Counted from the stretch's first letter, positions 1 to 7,901 are shown. The stretch: 8,955 nucleotides of DNA from an uncultured Clostridia bacterium (GCA_947177825.1 CAMWWA010000041.1:1-8955); one strand, 5' to 3'. A program made the numbers and translations. Notes: generated by a model not told the origin, from the letters alone.

Positions 1-425
1 AGCTTGCCGATTACGCAAAGTCGGTAGGCGCGTATATAGGAATGGAGGGCGCGGCGGGGCACGTCTGCTACAACGTAAAAACGCTTAAACGCGCAATTGA
101 CGGCGTAAACAGGGATAACGTAAAGGTCATATTCGATATATATAATTATCTGGATATGTCCAACCACGCCGACTATCTTGCAATTCTCGACGAGGGTTTA
201 AAGACCTTCGCGGGCAAAATAGTCGTCTTCCACCTCAAGGATTACGTTGTGGAGGAGGGGAAGATTAAGCAGGTCGTTCCCGGCAAGGGACTGTTCGACT
301 ATCCCACAATTCTTTCAAAAATAAAGGCGTACGATAAGGACGCGGTTCTTGTGCTGGAAGGCACTACGGGCGAAAATATCGTACCCTGCACCAGGTTTAT
401 AAAAGAGCTTTGGGCGCAGGTTTAA
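1..425 (+). CDS. Sugar phosphate isomerase/epimerase, C-terminal part (5' end outside window)
   Basis: This is the C-terminal 140 residues of a xylose isomerase-like TIM-barrel protein (COG1082 / AP endonuclease 2 superfamily). The frame is open from base 3, so the true start lies to the left; the first visible Met (base 42) is internal. The four acidic/His metal ligands expected late in this fold appear in order, counting from the first visible residue: Glu15 (IGMEG), Asp45 (VIFDIYN), His77 (VFHLKD) and Glu119 (LVLEG). The VPGKGLFDY stretch is also typical. Family members are usually about 260-290 aa, so roughly half is missing. The family isomerises or epimerises many sugars, and the substrate cannot be read from sequence. 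Its position 20 bases ahead of kduI in a hexuronate operon suggests a uronate- or pectin-derived substrate (inference). The family call is confident; the reaction is not. Confidence 0.85.
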   Translation, partial: LADYAKSVGAYIGMEGAAGHVCYNVKTLKRAIDGVNRDNVKVIFDIYNYLDMSNHADYLAILDEGLKTFAGKIVVFHLKDYVVEEGKIKQVVPGKGLFDYPTILSKIKAYDKDAVLVLEGTTGENIVPCTRFIKELWAQV

Positions 426-445
426 ATTAAAGGAGAAAATAAACT

Positions 446-1315
446 ATGAAATTTGATGTTCGCTATGCAAATCATCCCGACGATTCCAAGAAGTACGACA
501 CCGCGGAACTGAGGGAAAAATATCTCATCGAAAAGCTGTTCGAGGCGGACGATATTTTACTCACTTATTCCCACCAGGACAGAATCATCGCGGGCGGCGC
601 AATGCCCGTTAAAAAGCCGCTGTCGCTGGGAACGTTCAAGGAGCTTGCAACCGCATACTTCCTTGAAAGGAGGGAGCTGGGCGTCATCAATATCGGCGGC
701 GCAGGCGTGATTACCCTGGACGGCAAGAAGTACGATATAGGCTTTAAAGAGGGCATATACGTAGGTATGGGCACAAAGGAGGTTACTTTCTCGTCGGTTG
801 ACGCGAAGAACCCCGCTAAATTCTACATCAACTCTTCGCCCGCCCATAAAACCTATCCCACGGTCAAGATAACAAAGCCCGTAGAGGGTAAACCCGCTCC
901 CGATGGCGTACGCTACTGCGTACAGCGTCATCTCGGCACCGCGGAGGGTATGAACAAGCGTACCATCAACCAGTTCATAATCGGCGACGTATGCGAAAGC
1001 TGCCAGCTTGCAATGGGTATGACCGAGCTTGCGGTAGGCAGCTCGTGGAACACCCTTCCCTCGCACACCCACGAAAGAAGAATGGAAGTGTATATGTACT
1101 TCGAAGTACCCGCGGACCAGGCGGTAATTCACCTTATGGGCACGCCGCAGGAAACCAGGCATATCATTATGCATAACGAGCAGGCGGTCATTTCGCCCAG
1201 CTGGTCCATACATACGGGCGTAGGCACTTACAACTACACCTTCATTTGGGGTATGTGCGGCGAAAATCAGGCATACGACGATATGGACAATATCAAAACT
1301 CAGGATTTGAAATAA
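446..1315 (+). CDS. kduI: 5-dehydro-4-deoxy-D-glucuronate isomerase (KduI)
   Basis: KduI converts 5-keto-4-deoxyuronate (DKI), the ring-opened product of unsaturated uronates from pectate lyases, into 2,5-diketo-3-deoxygluconate (DKII), which KduD then reduces to KDG. It is a cytoplasmic cupin-fold metalloenzyme. The 289-aa product is close to the 278 aa of E. coli KduI. The zinc site is intact: His207 and His209 in SHTHERRME, Glu214 in the same motif, and His256 in SWSIHTG. This is the HxHx4E...H spacing of the family, displaced by 11 residues from E. coli numbering as I recall it. The N-terminal [13 protein letters not shown] is typical. ATG 446 follows AGGAG at 431-435. The gene sits 20 bases after the epimerase-like gene and 19 before the ABC ATPase, so it is co-transcribed. 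No KduD is seen in the window. Confidence 0.96.
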   Translation: MKFDVRYANHPDDSKKYDTAELREKYLIEKLFEADDILLTYSHQDRIIAGGAMPVKKPLSLGTFKELATAYFLERRELGVINIGGAGVITLDGKKYDIGFKEGIYVGMGTKEVTFSSVDAKNPAKFYINSSPAHKTYPTVKITKPVEGKPAPDGVRYCVQRHLGTAEGMNKRTINQFIIGDVCESCQLAMGMTELAVGSSWNTLPSHTHERRMEVYMYFEVPADQAVIHLMGTPQETRHIIMHNEQAVISPSWSIHTGVGTYNYTFIWGMCGENQAYDDMDNIKTQDLK

Positions 1316-1334
1316 ATTTTTAGGGGAAACATAA

Positions 1335-2447
1335 ATGGCACAGTTATTATTCAAAGACGTAAACAAAGTCTATCCTAACGGCTACCACGCCGTGCACGAT
1401 TTCAATATGGAAATCAACGACGGCGAGTTTATCTGTCTTGTCGGCGACTCCGGTTGCGGTAAGTCCACCACGCTTCGTATGATAGCCGGACTCGAGGACA
1501 TCACCGCGGGCGAGTTCTACATAGACGGAAAGCTTGCAAACCAGATGAGCTCGAGGGAGAGGGGAATCGCGATGGTATTCCAGTCCTACGCGCTCTATCC
1601 TCACCTCACCGTGTACGAAAACCTTGCGTTCGGTCTTATGCTGGAAGGCATCGACGCGGACGTTATCGAGGAAAAAGTTCAGGCAACCGCAAAGATTTTA
1701 GGTCTTACGGACTATCTCGAAAGATTTCCCCGTAACCTTTCCGGCGGTCAGTGCCAGCGTGTAGCGGTAGGCCGTGCGCTTATAAGAAAGGTTTCCATAT
1801 TCCTTATGGACGAACCTCTTTCCAACCTCGACGCAAAGCAGCGCGTTACCATGCGTTCGGAAATCAAGCAGATTCACCGTTCGGTCGGCGCAACGACTAT
1901 CTACGTTACCCACGACCAGACCGAGGCAATGACCATGTCCGACAGGATAGTGGTTATGAAGTCGGGCGGCTACGTTCAGCAGATAGGCACTCCTTTCGAG
2001 CTGTATTTCTATCCCAAGAACCTCTTCGTTGCGGGCTTCATCGGCGAGCCTCCCATGAACTTCTTAAAGGGCAAGGTTGAAGGCGGCAATTTCGTAAACG
2101 ACGCGGGCATTTCTTTCGATATTAAGCCTATAATCAAGGACGCCGCTTCCGTAGAGGGTAAGGAAGTAGTATTCGCGTTCCGTCCCGAAGCAATCAAGCT
2201 TGCAAAGAACGGCAAGCCCGGCAAGAACGAATACCTTATCGAATCCACCGTTGAGCTTACCGAGCTTCTGGGCGATACCACCAACGTATACGCCAACGTG
2301 GGCGACGTCAACATTATCTTAAAGGTTAACCCCCACGACACTCCCGAAATGGGCTCGACGTTCAAGTTCTGCGTGCCCTATAAGGCGGCTTACCTTTACG
2401 ACAAGGAAACCGAAGAGGCGGTTCCCTCCGATATGAAGAGGCAGTAA
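1335..2447 (+). CDS. Carbohydrate ABC transporter ATP-binding protein, MsmK/UgpC/MalK type
   Basis: This is the ATPase subunit of a CUT1-type sugar importer; it would bind the cytoplasmic side of two permeases and hydrolyse ATP. The 370-aa length is standard. All nucleotide-binding motifs are present: Walker A GDSGCGKST at 37-45, Q-loop Gln83, signature LSGGQ at 135-139, Walker B FLMDEP with Asp159 and Glu160, D-loop SNLD at 163-166, and switch His193 in VTHDQTEA. Residues from about 235 on form the C-terminal OB/TOBE regulatory region of the MalK group. The residue after LSGGQ is Cys140, where Arg or Lys is more usual. ATG 1335 follows AGGGGA at 1322-1327. No permease or binding protein is in the window. 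MsmK-like ATPases can serve several importers, so here it probably energises pectin oligomer or uronate uptake encoded upstream or elsewhere (inference). Confidence 0.95.
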   Translation: MAQLLFKDVNKVYPNGYHAVHDFNMEINDGEFICLVGDSGCGKSTTLRMIAGLEDITAGEFYIDGKLANQMSSRERGIAMVFQSYALYPHLTVYENLAFGLMLEGIDADVIEEKVQATAKILGLTDYLERFPRNLSGGQCQRVAVGRALIRKVSIFLMDEPLSNLDAKQRVTMRSEIKQIHRSVGATTIYVTHDQTEAMTMSDRIVVMKSGGYVQQIGTPFELYFYPKNLFVAGFIGEPPMNFLKGKVEGGNFVNDAGISFDIKPIIKDAASVEGKEVVFAFRPEAIKLAKNGKPGKNEYLIESTVELTELLGDTTNVYANVGDVNIILKVNPHDTPEMGSTFKFCVPYKAAYLYDKETEEAVPSDMKRQ

Positions 2448-2471
2448 TTTACCGTAGGAGATTAAACATTT

Positions 2472-3938
2472 ATGGAACTTATCAGCAAAAAGATATATAA
2501 CAAGCCCGAAAGACCTGTAAAGATTATGCAGTTCGGCGAGGGCAACTTCCTGCGCGCGTTCGTGGACTGGATTATCCAGTGTCTCAACGACGACGGCGCA
2601 ATCAACGCAAGCGTTGCGGTAGTTCAGCCCATGCCTTTCGGCAGAGTTAAGGAGCTGGGCGAACAGGACGGTCTTTACACCCTCCGCTTAGAGGGTATCG
2701 ACAACGGCGAAAAGGTTAAAAAGAGCCGCGTTATCGACGTAATAGGCGACCTTATCAACCCCTTCGAGCAGTACGAACACTACCTGTCCTACGGCGAGAG
2801 CGAGGATTTGCAGATTATCATTTCCAACACGACCGAAGCGGGCATCGCGGTAGACCCCACGGACACCGATTTGACCAAGTGCCCCAAGTCCTATCCCGGT
2901 AAGCTTCTCGCACTGTTGAAGAGACGTTACGACCATTTCAAGGGCGATATGGGCAAGGGACTTGCAATCATCCCCTGCGAGCTTATAGACAACAACGGCG
3001 ACGAGCTTTACAGATGCCTTACCGAGCTTGCGGAAATCAACAAGATGGACAAGAAGTTCATCGAGTGGATGCAGAAGGCAAACCATTTCACTTCAACTTT
3101 GGTTGACAGAATCGTACCCGGCTATCCCAAGAACGAAATCGAAGATATTCAGAAGGAAACGGGATATATCGACAACAACGTAGTTAAGGGCGAAATTTTC
3201 CACCTTTGGGTACTCAAGAAGGAAGCGCACGTTCAGAAGGTGCTGCCTGCCGACAGTACGGGCTTAAACGTTATCTTTGCGGACAGCATCAAGCCCTACA
3301 AGCAGAGAAAGGTTAAGATACTTAACGGTTCGCACACGGCTATGGTGCCCGTCGCATACCTCTGCGGCATCGACACGGTAGGCGAGGCGGTAAACGACGA
3401 GGTTATCGGCAAGTACGTACGTGACTTCGTATTCGACGAGGTTAACCCCACGATAGATTTGCCCCAGGACCAGATGGTTGCGTTTGCAAACAGCGTTATA
3501 GAGAGGTACAAGAACCCCTATATCCGTCACGAGCTGATGTCCATTGCGCTCAACTCGACCACCAAGTTCAGAACGCGCCTTCTGCCCACGCTTGAAGATT
3601 ATATCCGCATTACCGGCAAGCTTCCCCAGCACCTGCTGTTCTCGTTTGCGGCAATCGTGGAATTCCACAAGGGCAAGAGGGGCGAGGAAAAAATCGCGCT
3701 CAACGACGACCCCGCATATCTCGAGCACTGGGCTAAGCTGTGGGCGGAGTTCGACGGCGACTATACCAAGCTTGCAAAGAACGCGCTCGGCTGGAAGGAA
3801 GCATGGGGCGTGGATATGAACACGCTTCACGCCGATATCACCGCAACGGTTGCAAAGTATCTGCAGGCTATGGATACCAAGGGTATGCGCGCCGCAGTAG
3901 AATGTTTTGTCGGCGGTTGCAAGGGCGCCTGCAAATAA
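2472..3938 (+). CDS. uxaB: Tagaturonate reductase (altronate oxidoreductase, UxaB)
   Basis: UxaB reduces D-tagaturonate to D-altronate with NADH, the second step of galacturonate catabolism. It belongs to the polyol-specific long-chain dehydrogenase (mannitol dehydrogenase) family. At 488 aa it is nearly the size of E. coli UxaB (483). The N-terminal Rossmann region shows QFGEGNFLRAFVDW at 20-33. The C-terminal domain carries the family catalytic signature Lys-x4-Asn-x2-His as Lys280, Asn285 and His288 (KVKILNGSH). The related fructuronate reductase UxuB and mannitol dehydrogenase share this signature. The FGEGNFLRAF start, the length and direct linkage to uxaA and uxaC favour UxaB. ATG 2472 follows GGAG at 2457-2460. 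It starts 24 bases after the ATPase gene and ends 15 bases before uxaA. Confidence 0.94.
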   Translation: MELISKKIYNKPERPVKIMQFGEGNFLRAFVDWIIQCLNDDGAINASVAVVQPMPFGRVKELGEQDGLYTLRLEGIDNGEKVKKSRVIDVIGDLINPFEQYEHYLSYGESEDLQIIISNTTEAGIAVDPTDTDLTKCPKSYPGKLLALLKRRYDHFKGDMGKGLAIIPCELIDNNGDELYRCLTELAEINKMDKKFIEWMQKANHFTSTLVDRIVPGYPKNEIEDIQKETGYIDNNVVKGEIFHLWVLKKEAHVQKVLPADSTGLNVIFADSIKPYKQRKVKILNGSHTAMVPVAYLCGIDTVGEAVNDEVIGKYVRDFVFDEVNPTIDLPQDQMVAFANSVIERYKNPYIRHELMSIALNSTTKFRTRLLPTLEDYIRITGKLPQHLLFSFAAIVEFHKGKRGEEKIALNDDPAYLEHWAKLWAEFDGDYTKLAKNALGWKEAWGVDMNTLHADITATVAKYLQAMDTKGMRAAVECFVGGCKGACK

Positions 3939-3953
3939 TATAAAGAGGTCTTT

Positions 3954-5426
3954 ATGGCTAAAAAATCGATTATAATAAATCCGCTCGACAACGTTGCGGT
4001 TGCGCTTTGCGACCTTAAAAAAGGCGAAACCGAGCAGGGCGTTACTCTTGCCGAGAACGTAAACAAAGGTCACAAGTTTGCGCTCCGCGCAATTGCGAAC
4101 GGCGAAAATATCATTAAGTACGGCGTGCCCATTGCGCACGCTACGGAGGATATATCCGTCGGCAAATGGGTGCATACGCACAACGTCAAGACCAATCTTT
4201 CGGAAAATCTGGAGTACGAGTACAACAAGGTTGACTGCACTTTGAAGCCCGGCAAGATGCGCAAGGTAAACGTATACGCGCGTGCCGACGGCAACGTGGG
4301 TATCCGCAACGAAATATGGGTTATCCCCATCGTCGGCTGCGTCAACGGACAGGCAAAGGAGATTGTGGAAACCTTTAAGGCGGAGTGCGGCGAGGACGGC
4401 TTTGACGGCGTGTTCACCTACACGCACCCCTACGGTTGCTCCCAGCTCGGCGACGACCACGAGAGGACCAAACTCATTTTGCAGAAGATGGTCCGCCACC
4501 CCAATGCGGGCGGCGTGCTCGTGCTCGGTCTGGGTTGCGAAAATAACCAGATGGACGCGTTTAAGCAAACGCTCGGCAAGGTGGATGAAAGCAGAATCAA
4601 ATTCCTGGTCTGCCAGGAGGTTGAGGACGAAATTTCCGCAGGCGTCAAGCTCTTAAAGGAAATTGCGGCGGTAGTTAAGAAGGATAAGAGGATTGAAAAG
4701 GATATATCCTGCCTCAAAGTCGGTCTTAAGTGCGGCGGAAGCGACGGACTTAGCGGCATAACCGCAAACCCCCTGGTCGGCTATTTCTCCGACTATATCG
4801 TTTCGGTGGGCGGCACTTCCGTACTTTCCGAAGTGCCCGAAATGTTCGGCGCCGAGCAGCAGCTTATGAACCGCTGCAAGGACAGGGCGACCTTCGAAAA
4901 GGCTGTAAAGCTCATCAACGATTTCAAGGACTATTTCCGTTCCAACGGTCAGCCCGTGGGCGAAAATCCTTCCCCTGGAAACAAGGCGGGCGGCATAACA
5001 ACGCTTGAAGACAAGTCCTGCGGCTGTACGCAGAAGTCGGGCTCCGGTCCTGTAAACGACGTCGTGTTCGACGACGGCTTCGTAACGCAGAAGGGACTTA
5101 ACCTTTTAAACGGACCGGGCAACGATATGTGCGCCGTGACCAACATTGCGGCGGCAGGTTGCCACCTCGTGCTTTTCACTACGGGACGCGGTACGCCATT
5201 CGGCGGTTTCGTGCCCACGGTTAAGATTGCCACCAATTCCGAGCTTGCGGCTAAAAAGAGCAACTGGATTGATTTCAACGCGGGCGCGGTGCTCGATTCC
5301 GATTTCGACACCCAGCTTGAAAAGTTTATCGATTTAATCGTAGACGTCGCGAACGGCAAGAAGACCAAGAACGAAATAAACAACACCAAGGAAATTGCAA
5401 TATTTAAAACGGGAGTAACGTTATAA
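3954..5426 (+). CDS. uxaA: Altronate dehydratase (UxaA)
   Basis: UxaA dehydrates D-altronate to 2-keto-3-deoxy-D-gluconate in the cytoplasm, using iron. The 490-aa product matches the full-length two-domain form (E. coli about 495 aa). Residues 1 to about 85 are the small SAF-type domain, with the WVHTHN motif (His74, His76). The large catalytic domain follows from about residue 100, with HPYGCSQLGDDHE (Cys162), LGLGCENNQ (Cys205), LKCGGSDGLSGITANP (Cys260) and SCGCTQKSG (Cys356, Cys358). The single full-length gene differs from organisms where these domains are separate proteins. ATG 3954 follows AGAGGT at 3944-3949. Its own 3' end carries the ribosome binding site for uxaC, one base downstream, implying coupled translation. 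Confidence 0.96.
   Translation: MAKKSIIINPLDNVAVALCDLKKGETEQGVTLAENVNKGHKFALRAIANGENIIKYGVPIAHATEDISVGKWVHTHNVKTNLSENLEYEYNKVDCTLKPGKMRKVNVYARADGNVGIRNEIWVIPIVGCVNGQAKEIVETFKAECGEDGFDGVFTYTHPYGCSQLGDDHERTKLILQKMVRHPNAGGVLVLGLGCENNQMDAFKQTLGKVDESRIKFLVCQEVEDEISAGVKLLKEIAAVVKKDKRIEKDISCLKVGLKCGGSDGLSGITANPLVGYFSDYIVSVGGTSVLSEVPEMFGAEQQLMNRCKDRATFEKAVKLINDFKDYFRSNGQPVGENPSPGNKAGGITTLEDKSCGCTQKSGSGPVNDVVFDDGFVTQKGLNLLNGPGNDMCAVTNIAAAGCHLVLFTTGRGTPFGGFVPTVKIATNSELAAKKSNWIDFNAGAVLDSDFDTQLEKFIDLIVDVANGKKTKNEINNTKEIAIFKTGVTL
5411..5415 (+). promoter_or_regulatory. uxaC ribosome binding site embedded in uxaA
   Basis: GGGAG lies within the last codons of uxaA, 12 bases before the uxaC ATG at 5428. It fixes the uxaC start and means ribosomes finishing uxaA at 5426 terminate on top of the next initiation region. 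Confidence 0.7.
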
Positions 5427-5427
5427 T

Positions 5428-6840
5428 ATGAAAAAATTTATGGATAAAGATTTTCTGCTCGAAACGGACACGGCTAAAAAGCTGTATCACGACCACGCGG
5501 AAAAAATGCCTATCATAGACTATCACTGCCACCTGCAGCCCAAGGAAATTTACGAGGACAAGAAGTTCCGCAATCTTGCGGAAGTCTGGCTGGGCGCCGG
5601 CGACAGATACGGCGACCACTACAAGTGGCGCGCTCTCCGCGCAAGGGGATACGAGGAGGATTCCATTTCGGGCCCCGACGACGACTACAAGAAGTATCTG
5701 CAGTTCGTCGAGAGTATGCCCTATTTCGTGGGCAACCCCCTGTATCACTGGTCGCACCTCGAAATGCAGAGATATTTCGGCATAAACGATATTATCAATA
5801 CCAAAAACGCAAAGAAAATCTGGGACGAGGCAAACAAGGTTCTGGAAAAGCTTACGGCCCGCGAGATGATGTACAAGTTCAACGTTAAGACCGTGTGCAC
5901 CACCGACGACCCCGTTGACAGCCTGGAATGGCACAAGAAGATGAACGAGGACAAGACCTTAAAGGTTACCGTCCGTCCCGCGTTCCGTCCCGACAAGGCT
6001 ATTAACGTAGAACTTAGCTGGTTTGCAAGCTGGGTTAAGCAACTTGCAGGCGTCGTAGGCAAGGATATCAAGACGCTTGAAGATTTGTGCAACGCGCTTG
6101 CGGACAGAATCGCTTACTTCGACAGTATGGGTTCGCGCCTTTCTGACCACGCTCTCGACGTCGTTTGCTACGCGCCCGCAACCTACGAAGAGGCTAACGC
6201 CATCTTCTTAAAGGGTATGAAGGGACAGCATATCACCGTAGAGGAGCAGGACAAATACAAGGGCTACGTGCTTCTCTTCCTCGGCAAACAGTACAAAAAG
6301 TACGGCTGGGTTCAGCAGTATCACATCGGCGCACTCCGCAACAACTCCAAGAGTATGCTGGCTAAAATCGGTCCCGATACGGGCTTCGACGCAATCGAAG
6401 ACGCCGTTTATATGGAAAAGCTTTCCGCGCTTTTAGGCGAGCTTGACGGACAGGACGCGCTTCCCAAGACTATTCTTTACTGCCTCAACCCCCGCGACAA
6501 CTACGCGCTTACCGTACTTGCGGGCTGCTTCCAGAAGGAAGGCGTAAAGGGCAGGGTACAGGTCGGCACGGCTTGGTGGTTCCTTGACCAGCAGGACGGT
6601 ATGAAGACCAACCTCGAAACGCTTATGCAGGTCGGCTTGGTTGCTCAGTCCGTCGGTATGCTTACGGACAGCCGTTCCTTCCTTGCATATCCCCGTCACG
6701 AGTATTACAGAAGAATACTTTGCAATATGCTCGGCAACCTCGTAGAAAGCGGACAGTATCCCGCAAGCGAGCTGGATACGCTGGGCAAGATTGTGGAAGA
6801 CGTTTGCTACAACAACGCAAAAGAGTACTTCGGATTCTGA
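5428..6840 (+). CDS. uxaC: Uronate isomerase (glucuronate/galacturonate isomerase, UxaC)
   Basis: UxaC isomerises D-galacturonate to D-tagaturonate and D-glucuronate to D-fructuronate, opening the hexuronate pathway. It is an amidohydrolase-superfamily TIM barrel with an unusually distant relation to the rest of that superfamily. At 470 aa it equals E. coli UxaC in length. Diagnostic features are the N-terminal metal motif IIDYHCHLQPKEI (His33, His35), TTDDPVDSLEWH near 158-169, VRPAFRPDK at 182-190, QQYHIGALRN with His299, and the C-terminal TDSRSFLAYPRHEYYRR with Asp414 and Arg416. The gene begins one base after uxaA and is the last of the operon. Its TGA stop is followed immediately by an in-frame TAA. 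Downstream lie a long fold-back element and an intrinsic terminator. Placing the first pathway enzyme last in the operon is common in Firmicutes. Confidence 0.97.
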   Translation: MKKFMDKDFLLETDTAKKLYHDHAEKMPIIDYHCHLQPKEIYEDKKFRNLAEVWLGAGDRYGDHYKWRALRARGYEEDSISGPDDDYKKYLQFVESMPYFVGNPLYHWSHLEMQRYFGINDIINTKNAKKIWDEANKVLEKLTAREMMYKFNVKTVCTTDDPVDSLEWHKKMNEDKTLKVTVRPAFRPDKAINVELSWFASWVKQLAGVVGKDIKTLEDLCNALADRIAYFDSMGSRLSDHALDVVCYAPATYEEANAIFLKGMKGQHITVEEQDKYKGYVLLFLGKQYKKYGWVQQYHIGALRNNSKSMLAKIGPDTGFDAIEDAVYMEKLSALLGELDGQDALPKTILYCLNPRDNYALTVLAGCFQKEGVKGRVQVGTAWWFLDQQDGMKTNLETLMQVGLVAQSVGMLTDSRSFLAYPRHEYYRRILCNMLGNLVESGQYPASELDTLGKIVEDVCYNNAKEYFGF

Positions 6841-6847
6841 TAAGCTT

Positions 6848-6968
6848 CTCCGCATATTTGCGGCGCAATAGTTCGTTGGGTTTGCGTTTGCCCTCGGTCA
6901 CATACTTCTATGTATGCTCCCGTCGGGACAATCCGCACCCGCCTGCTCTTGCTTGCAACTCTGCGGAG
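6848..6968. repeat. 121-base imperfect fold-back element (MITE- or REP-like candidate)
   Basis: The outer ends CTCCGCA (6848-6854) and TGCGGAG (6962-6968) are perfect inverted repeats, and the centre has CATAC (6901-6905) against GTATG (6912-6916). Between them the arms keep partial complementarity (TTGC/GCAA near the ends, CCCTCGG against CCCGTCGGG near the middle), giving one rod about 57 bases per side. It lies in the 3' untranslated part of the uxa operon, just before the terminator. An open frame crosses it but has no start signal or family likeness. I see no obvious target-site duplication. The shape suits a small non-autonomous dispersed repeat or a transcript-stabilising hairpin; copy number cannot be judged from this window. 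Confidence 0.6.
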
Positions 6969-6994
6969 GGGTAGTATGTGATAATAAAATAAAG

Positions 6995-7030
6995 CGCCCT
7001 GCGGCTTGTGCCGCAGGGCGTTATTTATGT
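6995..7030. terminator. Strong intrinsic terminator at the end of the uxa operon, probably bidirectional
   Basis: A perfect 11-base-pair GC-rich stem, CGCCCTGCGGC (6995-7005) with GCCGCAGGGCG (7010-7020), encloses a TTGT loop. It is followed on the plus strand by TTATTTATG, serving the kduI-uxaBAC operon. On the minus strand it is followed by CTTTATTTTATTAT, so it can also stop the leftward three-gene operon that ends at 7095. Confidence 0.85.
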
Positions 7031-7040
7031 TACATCAATC

Positions 7041-7059
7041 GTCCGCAAGTAATGCGGAC
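7041..7059. other. Small hairpin between the two convergent operons
   Basis: GTCCGCA (7041-7047) and TGCGGAC (7053-7059) form a 7-base-pair stem with an AGTAA loop. No U-run follows on either strand, so it is not a good terminator alone. It may assist 3' end formation of the leftward transcript or be a remnant of a repeat. Confidence 0.4.
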
Positions 7060-7094
7060 AGCTCTTATAATTAAAGAAAAATAGAGTAAAAGAT

Positions 7095-7520
7095 TTAAAT
7101 GTATTTTTCGAATACTCTAACAAAATCTAATATATAAGGATAGACAATTTCAACCATTTCGTTAAGAGGTTTATTTATATAAAACTTTTTTTGTATTCTT
7201 CTGACATCCGCACTTATCAACCCGTGGTCAACCCAGTCCACTTCATAGCCGAGTTGCTTTTCTAATTCTTCTTTCTTTGAATATAATTTTTCATAAAGTC
7301 TTACGTTTTTATTTATGTATACCTGTACTAAAATTACTTGTTCGCGATATTTGAATTCGCAACAAAGTGTTTGCATTGCCATCGGAGAACGATTATTTAT
7401 GTTTCCGGCAGCTTGATTTTTACCACCTTTTATGTGAGTAATATAAAATTTATTTCCTTGTTCTTTTAAGTAGGTGTCAAAATACTCCCAAAATTTATCT
7501 CTTGCATATTGTACGTTCAT
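7095..7520 (-). CDS. Stand-alone DUF4268 domain protein
   Basis: The 141-aa product resembles the DUF4268 domain over nearly its full length. Residues 7-20 are a helix with Phe10-Trp11 (ARDKFWEYF). A core strand QVILVQVYIN spans 61-70. The helix LYEKLYSKKEELEKQLG spans 75-91 and is followed by Trp96, the place of the family's G-x3-x-W region. An ADVRRIQ strand starts at 104, and the C-terminal helix ends in FVRVFEKYI. The domain is often found at the C-terminus of larger, nuclease-like proteins; here it stands alone. No catalytic residues can be assigned and the biochemical role is unknown. ATG 7518-7520 has a near-perfect AGGAGG (7527-7532) six bases upstream. It is third in a leftward operon, 24 bases after the membrane protein gene. 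AT-rich composition sets it apart from the flanking uronate genes. Confidence 0.75.
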   Translation of the reverse strand: MNVQYARDKFWEYFDTYLKEQGNKFYITHIKGGKNQAAGNINNRSPMAMQTLCCEFKYREQVILVQVYINKNVRLYEKLYSKKEELEKQLGYEVDWVDHGLISADVRRIQKKFYINKPLNEMVEIVYPYILDFVRVFEKYI

Positions 7521-7526
7521 ATAATT

Positions 7527-7532
7527 CCTCCT
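7527..7532 (-). promoter_or_regulatory. Consensus ribosome binding site of the DUF4268 gene
   Basis: AGGAGG on the minus strand lies six bases before ATG 7520. It is the strongest ribosome binding site in the leftward operon and fixes the start. It suggests the DUF4268 product may be made in excess over its two upstream partners. Confidence 0.75.
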
Positions 7533-7544
7533 AAATATATATTA

Positions 7545-7901
7545 TTATTTCATTAATTGTTTTCTAAAATTATCTAAATTATCTTTGTAATTGATAGTTT
7601 GTTTAGCTTGGGTTTTAGTCTTAGAAACGCTTTTGTTTTCAGGCTTTTTCAATATTGTACATAACTTTCTGATATCACAAATTGCTCTTAAACCGAAAAG
7701 TATTGCAGGAACAAGACCGAAAATACCCATAAATGCAAATCCGTCTTTTGCCATATGCGGTTCTGTAAATACAAATATAGCACTTATTAAAAATAATATA
7801 GCCAAAACGCTTGCAATGACTGCACGCACAATAAGCCATTTTTTATTTTCAAGTTTTGTAAACCACCAAAGTATTAAATAAAATGCAAGTACCTTTAACA
7901 T
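7545..7901 (-). CDS. Small membrane protein of unknown function
   Basis: I do not recognise this 118-aa protein. It has a hydrophobic N-terminal stretch at about residues 2-15, a strong membrane segment at about 23-46 (from LIVRAVIASV on) and a third at about 55-74 (FAFMGIFGLVPAILF). A charged, Lys- and Gln-rich cytoplasmic-looking tail of about 40 residues follows (KKPENKSVSKTKTQ). Net positive charge next to segments 1 and 3 suggests a tail inside the cell. Its ATG overlaps the stop of the upstream winged-helix gene by 7 bases (ATGTTAA, 7901-7895), with AAGGA just upstream, so translation is coupled. The pairing with a DNA-binding protein and a DUF4268 protein hints at a membrane-linked sensing or effector role, but nothing in the sequence proves it. 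Confidence 0.7.
   Translation of the reverse strand: MLKVLAFYLILWWFTKLENKKWLIVRAVIASVLAILFLISAIFVFTEPHMAKDGFAFMGIFGLVPAILFGLRAICDIRKLCTILKKPENKSVSKTKTQAKQTINYKDNLDNFRKQLMK

Noticed and set aside
557..1366. 269-codon open frame on the minus strand opposite kduI
   Set aside because: It lies wholly antisense to a clear kduI, has no recognisable family and no ribosome binding site; GC-rich codon bias on the plus strand keeps the opposite frame open.
3264..4568. 434-codon open frame on the minus strand opposite uxaB and uxaA
   Set aside because: It spans the junction of two certain genes on the other strand and its translation has no domain likeness; it is a composition shadow.
6720..6974. Plus-strand open frame running from the end of uxaC through the fold-back element
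   Set aside because: It is out of frame with uxaC, has no ribosome binding site and encodes a low-complexity, Arg-rich product; the inverted repeat explains the sequence better.
7591..7881. 96-codon plus-strand open frame opposite the membrane protein
   Set aside because: It has no upstream ribosome binding site and mirrors the hydrophobic gene on the minus strand, which has a coupled start and operon context.
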